This document shows, in pieces, positions 15,248 through 19,962 of a DNA stretch of 19,962 nt (positions are counted from its first letter, which is position 1; every line of letters begins with the position of its first letter). Source of the stretch: Saprospirales bacterium (GTDB lineage Bacteria > Bacteroidota > Bacteroidia > Chitinophagales > Saprospiraceae); the NCBI GenBank assembly GCA_003448025.1, contig DLXL01000614.1:3535-23496 (forward strand). The letters are read 5' to 3'. A program made the position numbers and the translations under genes. Below the pieces are notes generated by a model. The model worked only from the letters and a program-made list of their open reading frames with translations, made no database searches and was not told the origin of the DNA.

Positions 15248-18200
15248 TCAGGAAAAGAGTTCTTCGTTTGCGTTGTGAATCTTGGCAGAGTATTGAACAC
15301 CCGGACGTACGTTGATTTCTTCAAGTACTTTATACGCAAGTGCTCCTGCTGCTTTATTCGCCTGGCTGACTTCGCTATTTGGATTATTCAAATCACCAAA
15401 TACAATGGCGCCGGTTGGGCATGCCGTCTGGCAGGCAGTACGCACATCGTTATCCATAATAGCCCGGCCCTCCCGTTTTGCGGTCAATTTGCCTTCCTGA
15501 ATACGCTGTACACAGAAAGAACATTTTTCAATGACACCACGTGTACGAACCGTAACATCAGGGTTCAATACCATCCGTACAAGATTATCGGCATAGTATG
15601 GCTTGTCTTCGCCTTCTACATGGAATACACGCTCTTCATTAGATGGCCACAAATCTGCAGTGGTGTAGTCCAGCCAGTTGAAACGACGTACTTTGTAAGG
15701 GCAGTTATTGGCGCAGTAACGGGTACCAATGCAACGATTATAAGCCATTTGGTTCAGGCCTTCCATGGAGTGGTTTGTTGCGTTTACCGGACAAACATTC
15801 TCACAAGGAGCATTATCGCAGTGCTGGCACATCATCGGCTGATAAACCACTTTCGGGTTCTCCAGGTCGCCATAGAAGTAGCGGTCAATACGCAACCAAG
15901 TCATTTCGTGGTGACGGGCTACTTCTTTTTTACCCACAACAGGTACGTTGTTCTCGCTAACACAGGCCACCTGACAAGCGCCACAGCCAATGCAAGAGTT
16001 GAGATCCACGTACATGCCCCATTTCAAACCAGTTCCAAAGTATTCTACATTGTCCGGATAAAGGGTCTGTGAGTTAAGGTGCTCTGCTTCGTGGTGGAAC
16101 GCTTCAAGTTTGTTCTCCAGCTTTTGCAGATCCTTAATATTTGTCTGGAAAATGATAGAACGATCCGTCAAAGAGCCCTGGAAGCCTTTATAGCCCAGTG
16201 TCTTTTCGTCGGCGTTAATCACTTTGCCTTCTTCTTTACCCATGGCTTTAACACCCATTGTATGGTGATGCTGCACACAAGCAAAGTCTTTATCTTTTCC
16301 ACCGGTAGGTTTTACTACTACATCGGCAGCATAATACTGCGTTAGACCGTTATCCTGTTTGAGACAAGGATTTACGTTTACACCATATCCAACACCGCAA
16401 CCACCGGCAGTACGACCACCACCCAGGGCAATAGACACTGTTCCTGCGGCCTGGCCAAAGTTGCGCACAACCGCGCAGGTAAATTTCTGGCCATTTACTT
16501 CAACTTCTACCTCATCACCATCAACCAGGCCTTTCCAGCCGTCGATGTTGTTTACGCCATCCCATTCGAGTGGAATGCTGAGGTAGTTGCCCCATACCGT
16601 ACGGGTAACCGGATCCGGCATTTCCTGCAACCAGGGGTTATGTGCATACTGACCACCACCAATGTTCACCGTTTCGTAGAAGGAAACCTCAACTTCAGAG
16701 GAAGAAGGCTTGGAGACAGCATTCACATCAACAGAAACAGTGGTGTCAAATACCGCTGTAATGGGCTGAACAGGAATGGCATATACACCATCGTGCAGGC
16801 TCATTTCCCAGAAAGCATCCTTTGTAAGGTATTTAGACTGACCGGCTCCAAGGTTGTTTTGCCAGTTTTCTTTTACGTATTCGTAGTAAGGCTGTTCGGA
16901 ATCTGCCTTAAGTGCTGCACTATCAGCCCATACCAACAAGGAATGCTCGGCCTGACGGGTAGCAAACAACGGTGCAATAGTAGGCTGGATCAGGCTCAAC
17001 TGACCTACCTGAGGCAAAGCATCTCCCCAAGACTCAAGGTAGTGATGCGCTGGTGCCGCATGGGTACAAAGCAGCGTCGTTTCGTCCATATTGGTATTCA
17101 GGGAGACCCTGGTGCCAACTTTTGCGAATGCTGTATTGAATGCCGCGGAATTTGGAAGATCCCAGGAAGGATTTGCTCCCCATACGATCACCATAGACAC
17201 CTGACCGCCATTCATTTCTTCGATCAATTTGCCAACCTGGCGCTCATCGCCGGAACGTCCGAAGTATTGCGCTCCAAAGTCTACCGTATTGTTAAGGTTA
17301 CCCAGAAGGTCGTTGATACGATTCACCAGGATCTGCTCAGCTACATTATTGGAGCCAGAAACAACGATAGATTTCCCGCGAGCGGCCTGGAGATCCTTCG
17401 CCATTTTTTTGATAGCGCCAGCAGCTTTATCGTTCAATTTTGGTCCGCCACCGTTACCGGAAAGCTCACCGTAAAGGGAAGCGATCGCTGCGCCCATTTC
17501 GCTTGGACGGATCTGAATACGGTTATCTGCATTAGAGCCTGTGAGCGACATATATCCTTCCACCTGATAGTGGCGAGACATTTTTGCACCTTTTTTGCCG
17601 GCTACTTTGCGACCTTTAGCATAAAGGGTTGCATTTTTTACCGGGTTACCCCAGGTTCCAAGGAAATCAGCTCCAAAGGAACAGATTACACTGGCCTCAT
17701 CAAATTTGTAATGCGGGAATGCACGGTGACCGAAGCATTTTTCATTGGCTTCAAGCAGTGCAGATGCAGAAACGGGATCGTAGCTAACTACGGTTGTATT
17801 CGGATATTTAGTTCTGAATTCGCCCAGCGCTTTCATGGCTGTTGGACTGATCAAAGTATTGGTAATAATCCGAACATTGCCACCTTCAGCAAGTTTGGCT
17901 TTAACCTCACGGTCAATAGCCGCCCATTCCATTTTTTCAACCTGCCCTTCTTTCACCTTACCGGCATTTTGAATGCGGCGGGTATCATAAAGGCTAAGTA
18001 CGGAAGCCTGGGCACGGGCAGAAGTACCGCCCATGGTAACGTTGCTAAGTGTGTTACCTTCGATCTTGATTGGACGACCTTCACGGGTTTTAACCAAAAT
18101 AGCGCAGTAATCTCCACCGTCAACGAAAGAGGATGCGAAATAGTTGGCTACGCCAGGTACGATCTCATCAGGCTTGGTAACATATGGGATGGCCTTTTTG

Positions 18201-18403
18201 ACCGGAATTTCGCAGGAAGCTGCGATGGTGGCAGCACCGAGACCGAAACCCATAAGTTTCAGGAAATCGCGGCGGCTGGCCGTCCATTTGCCATCGGTTT
18301 GGTCTATATTTTCCACCGAAAACTCGCTTTGCGAGGATTGCGCGAATGCTTCGTCGCGCATAAGATCTTCGGTGCCTACCCAAATACCGTTATCGTGGTG
18401 CAT
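15248..18403 (-). CDS. actB: Alternative complex III iron-sulfur subunit ActB
   Basis: The 1051-residue protein is a natural fusion. The first part (about 70-760) resembles a molybdopterin oxidoreductase large subunit but is thought to hold no molybdenum in this family. The C-terminal part is a ferredoxin-like subunit. A Tat signal (SRRDFLK at 43-49) and a lipobox with Cys64 (AASC) indicate folded export and lipid anchoring. The ferredoxin part shows four cysteine groups: 804/807/810/814; 859/862/867/871; 891/897/901 (three only, with CIGT in place of CIGC); and 961/964/991/995. Fifteen cysteines fit three [4Fe-4S] and one [3Fe-4S] cluster, as described for the family. It works with ActC to take electrons from quinol. 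Repeat-filled spacers flank it on both sides. Confidence 0.97.
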   Translation of the reverse strand: MHHDNGIWVGTEDLMRDEAFAQSSQSEFSVENIDQTDGKWTASRRDFLKLMGFGLGAATIAASCEIPVKKAIPYVTKPDEIVPGVANYFASSFVDGGDYCAILVKTREGRPIKIEGNTLSNVTMGGTSARAQASVLSLYDTRRIQNAGKVKEGQVEKMEWAAIDREVKAKLAEGGNVRIITNTLISPTAMKALGEFRTKYPNTTVVSYDPVSASALLEANEKCFGHRAFPHYKFDEASVICSFGADFLGTWGNPVKNATLYAKGRKVAGKKGAKMSRHYQVEGYMSLTGSNADNRIQIRPSEMGAAIASLYGELSGNGGGPKLNDKAAGAIKKMAKDLQAARGKSIVVSGSNNVAEQILVNRINDLLGNLNNTVDFGAQYFGRSGDERQVGKLIEEMNGGQVSMVIVWGANPSWDLPNSAAFNTAFAKVGTRVSLNTNMDETTLLCTHAAPAHHYLESWGDALPQVGQLSLIQPTIAPLFATRQAEHSLLVWADSAALKADSEQPYYEYVKENWQNNLGAGQSKYLTKDAFWEMSLHDGVYAIPVQPITAVFDTTVSVDVNAVSKPSSSEVEVSFYETVNIGGGQYAHNPWLQEMPDPVTRTVWGNYLSIPLEWDGVNNIDGWKGLVDGDEVEVEVNGQKFTCAVVRNFGQAAGTVSIALGGGRTAGGCGVGYGVNVNPCLKQDNGLTQYYAADVVVKPTGGKDKDFACVQHHHTMGVKAMGKEEGKVINADEKTLGYKGFQGSLTDRSIIFQTNIKDLQKLENKLEAFHHEAEHLNSQTLYPDNVEYFGTGLKWGMYVDLNSCIGCGACQVACVSENNVPVVGKKEVARHHEMTWLRIDRYFYGDLENPKVVYQPMMCQHCDNAPCENVCPVNATNHSMEGLNQMAYNRCIGTRYCANNCPYKVRRFNWLDYTTADLWPSNEERVFHVEGEDKPYYADNLVRMVLNPDVTVRTRGVIEKCSFCVQRIQEGKLTAKREGRAIMDNDVRTACQTACPTGAIVFGDLNNPNSEVSQANKAAGALAYKVLEEINVRPGVQYSAKIHNANEELFS

Positions 18404-18448
18404 ATTGTAGAAATGTGGTCAATGTTCTAAATTGTGTAGCATGTGGGG

Positions 18449-18518
18449 AATGTGTGGAATGTGAAAAATGTGGGTTATAAAGCCTCACATTAACCACATT
18501 TTTCACATTTACCACATT
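18449..18518. repeat. Large inverted repeat of AATGTG words between actA and actB
   Basis: Positions 18449-18473 and 18494-18518 form a 25-bp inverted repeat with three mismatches and a 20-base loop. The arms are built from the short word AATGTG(G) repeated at slightly irregular spacing. More copies lie just outside (ATGTGG at 18441-18446; AATGTGG near 18410). The right arm touches the actA stop codon at 18518. There is no T tract. Confidence 0.8.
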
Positions 18519-18736
18519 TAATAGTGGCATTTCTGGCATTCCAGACCGCCAATATCTTCAACCGTAACCTTTTCACGGGTACCGGCTTTGAGTTCGTTGT
18601 GGTAACGCTCGTACTGTTTGTAATAATCGTTATCCTTGAATTTCACCTCTGTTTCGCGGTGACAGTTGATACACCAGCCCATGCCGAGCGTGGAATATTG
18701 ATAAACAATATCCATCTCTTCTACCTTACCGTGGCA
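18518..18736 (-). pseudogene. actA: C-terminal part of ActA beyond the in-frame stop
   Basis: These 73 codons (including the final TAA) continue the actA frame without any shift after the TAA at 18737-18739. They begin with CH, the second half of a heme motif. They then hold two full motifs, CINCH and CQKCH (residues 412-416 and 457-461 of the complete protein). With them ActA would be 462 residues with six c-type heme sites. A start at the ATG at 18715 would give a 65-residue fragment, but it would have no signal peptide and so could not reach the periplasm for heme attachment. I therefore treat this as the severed end of actA, not a separate gene. It is either a true nonsense mutation or a sequencing error. 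Confidence 0.85.
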
Positions 18737-18739
18737 TTA
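18737..18739 (-). other. actA: In-frame TAA inside a CxxCH heme motif of actA
   Basis: Reading the minus strand, 18745 down to 18731 is TGC CAA TAA TGC CAC. The frame is open on both sides, and both flanking parts match ActA. One base change from Glu (GAA), Lys (AAA), Gln (CAA), Tyr (TAT/TAC), Leu (TTA) or Ser (TCA) would explain it. Confidence 0.95.
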
Positions 18740-19906
18740 TTGGCAGGCAACCTGACCAATTGCTACGTGTTGAGCGTGGTTGAAATAAGCATGATCAGGC
18801 AAATTGTGAATCCGTACCCATTCAATTGGGCCCTGGATTTTGCCGTTTGAATCGTTTTTAAGGGCTTTAACAATACCTTCCCACTGGCTTTCCACTACGC
18901 TTTTGCCATTTTCATCCAGAGCAGTCAGGCTGTTGTCGGACATATATTGCTGACCGATCCATTTTTTGTACATTTCCTCAATCTGCTTATCCGTCCAGTT
19001 TTCGTAGTTCTCCATGTATTTACCGGAGATTGGGTCGAAACCTATGGAAGCATAAATCTTGGTAATTTCTTCTGTACCGCTGATGGTTCCTTTTTTCACT
19101 GCACTGTGGCAGTTCATACAGGTATTAGCGCCAGGAATGCCGGAATGTTTTGATCGGCGGGCAGTATCGTGGCAGTATTGGCAGTCAATTTTGTTGATGC
19201 CGGCGTGAATTTTGTGGCTGAAGTTGATAGGCTGATCTGGTTTGTAGCCTTGCTCGCGACCCATTTTAGTGGCATTGTCTACGGCTTTATAACCAAAGAT
19301 CAGGATGGTAGCGAAAACCAAAAAGGCAATAGCGCCTTTGGTTGTCAGCATTTCATAAGCTGTTCTGTTTACAGGAGCCAGCCCATCCTTTGCACGGGAT
19401 ACATTAGCCAGATTGTCGACAATGCGCATCAGGGCAAACGCCAGCAGGAAAAGGATACCTGCCAAACCAATATACATCCAGGGCAGGCCTTCCTCTTCAG
19501 TTGCTGCAGTTGTTGCTGCAGGGTCTTTTTGAACAGGAGCTCCACCCGGTTCTTTGATGTAAAGCAAAAGACTTTCGATTTGCTCATCCGTGAGGCTGGG
19601 AAAGTTGTTCATCAAAGTGGGTTTCCACTTTGCCCACAGTTCGTTGGCACGAGGATGACCCGTTCCGATCAGAGCCTGAGAATTACGAATCCAGGCATAA
19701 AGATCTTTGCGAGGATAGGCAGACCAACGCTCCTCCGTACCGGCAAGCGCCGGACCGGTGAGGTCATCCTTCATGTTTTTATTGTGACAAGAGGCGCAGT
19801 TGGCAACGAAAAGTTCTTTACCAGCTTCTTTCGTTGGCCCTGCGATGAGGGAGGCGGAGGCTGCAATGACGAGCGCAAAAACCCAGCAAATGCGTTTCAA
19901 CAACAT
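18737..19906 (-). CDS. actA: Alternative complex III multiheme cytochrome ActA (cut short)
   Basis: As written, 389 residues are translated. An N-terminal signal sequence (1-22) is followed by a class I cytochrome c domain with CASCH at 37-41 and likely ligand Met99. Two membrane helices (about 141-160 and 190-207) follow, and then the start of the multiheme region with CQYCH (242-246) and CMNCH (263-267). The frame then reads Cys388, Gln389, TAA, Cys, His: the stop replaces one residue of a fourth CxxCH. ActA normally collects electrons in the periplasm and passes them on towards the oxidase. The truncated form would lose three of six hemes. It is the first act gene visible; 56 bases upstream remain in the window, with no recognisable promoter. 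Confidence 0.93.
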   Translation of the reverse strand: MLLKRICWVFALVIAASASLIAGPTKEAGKELFVANCASCHNKNMKDDLTGPALAGTEERWSAYPRKDLYAWIRNSQALIGTGHPRANELWAKWKPTLMNNFPSLTDEQIESLLLYIKEPGGAPVQKDPAATTAATEEEGLPWMYIGLAGILFLLAFALMRIVDNLANVSRAKDGLAPVNRTAYEMLTTKGAIAFLVFATILIFGYKAVDNATKMGREQGYKPDQPINFSHKIHAGINKIDCQYCHDTARRSKHSGIPGANTCMNCHSAVKKGTISGTEEITKIYASIGFDPISGKYMENYENWTDKQIEEMYKKWIGQQYMSDNSLTALDENGKSVVESQWEGIVKALKNDSNGKIQGPIEWVRIHNLPDHAYFNHAQHVAIGQVACQ

Positions 19907-19962
19907 ATCAGAGGTAGTTGATTTTCTTCAATTCGGGAAAAATCCACTTAATCAGGTTTTTG

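Noticed and set aside
16640..18430. 596-codon open frame on the plus strand
   Set aside because: It lies wholly antisense to actB, whose product has clear Tat, lipobox and iron-sulfur motifs. The translated antisense frame shows no domain or signal and has a cysteine- and arginine-rich shadow composition.
18518..18715. Independent 65-residue diheme protein
   Set aside because: The frame continues directly from actA across the TAA. Starting at 18715 would give no signal peptide and would miss the CH half-motif and the residues just before it, so it is the severed end of actA.
18737..18739. TAA as a selenocysteine-like or reassigned codon
   Set aside because: Selenocysteine uses TGA and pyrrolysine TAG. 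TAA terminates other genes here, and no other gene in the window has an in-frame TAA.
19169..19921. 250-codon open frame on the plus strand
   Set aside because: It is antisense to actA, which has heme motifs and a signal peptide. The shadow frame has no recognisable feature.

Overview
The window looks like Bacteroidota DNA, plausibly from the Saprospiria/Chitinophagia side of the phylum. That placement rests on gene content and promoter type, not on a database match. The clues are a complete alternative complex III (Act) cluster followed directly by A-type cytochrome oxidase genes, lipoproteins of Bacteroidota style, a TTG-N19-TAnnTTTG promoter, and spacers of mostly 50-115 bp with almost no gene overlap.

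Layout. Bases 1-2318 hold unrelated genes: a secreted lipoprotein with two FAS1 domains (+), coaD for coenzyme A synthesis (-), and a small predicted outer-membrane beta-barrel protein (+) with a clear promoter. A two-way terminator at 2336-2373 separates these from everything to the right, which is all on the minus strand. Read in transcription order from 19906 down to 3994, the genes are actA, actB, actC, actD, actE, actF, oxidase subunit II, subunit I, heme O synthase (ctaB), two subunit III paralogues, and subunit IV. A strong hairpin at 3958-3990 ends this unit. A second short unit (3904 to 2391) encodes a SCO-like thioredoxin-fold protein, a DUF420/CtaM-like membrane protein and a small CxxC membrane protein, all likely oxidase assembly factors.

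How it works together. The Act complex would oxidise menaquinol and pass electrons through its c-type hemes to the CuA site of subunit II, and then to heme a/a3-CuB in subunit I. CtaB makes the heme O precursor of heme A. The SCO-like, DUF420 and CxxC proteins probably handle copper or heme insertion. No ctaA (heme A synthase) lies in the window.

The main surprises are these. (1) actA carries an in-frame TAA exactly inside one of its CxxCH heme motifs (CQ-stop-CH), while the frame stays intact on both sides. (2) Oxidase subunit II is fused to a complete OmpA-type peptidoglycan-binding domain, in the place where caa3 enzymes carry a cytochrome c. (3) The SCO-like protein has lost the CxxxC copper site, and a neighbouring small protein offers a CxxC instead. 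(4) Both spacers flanking actB are filled with short-word repeats arranged as large inverted repeats. (5) Histidine-rich tails or loops occur on four of the respiratory subunits.
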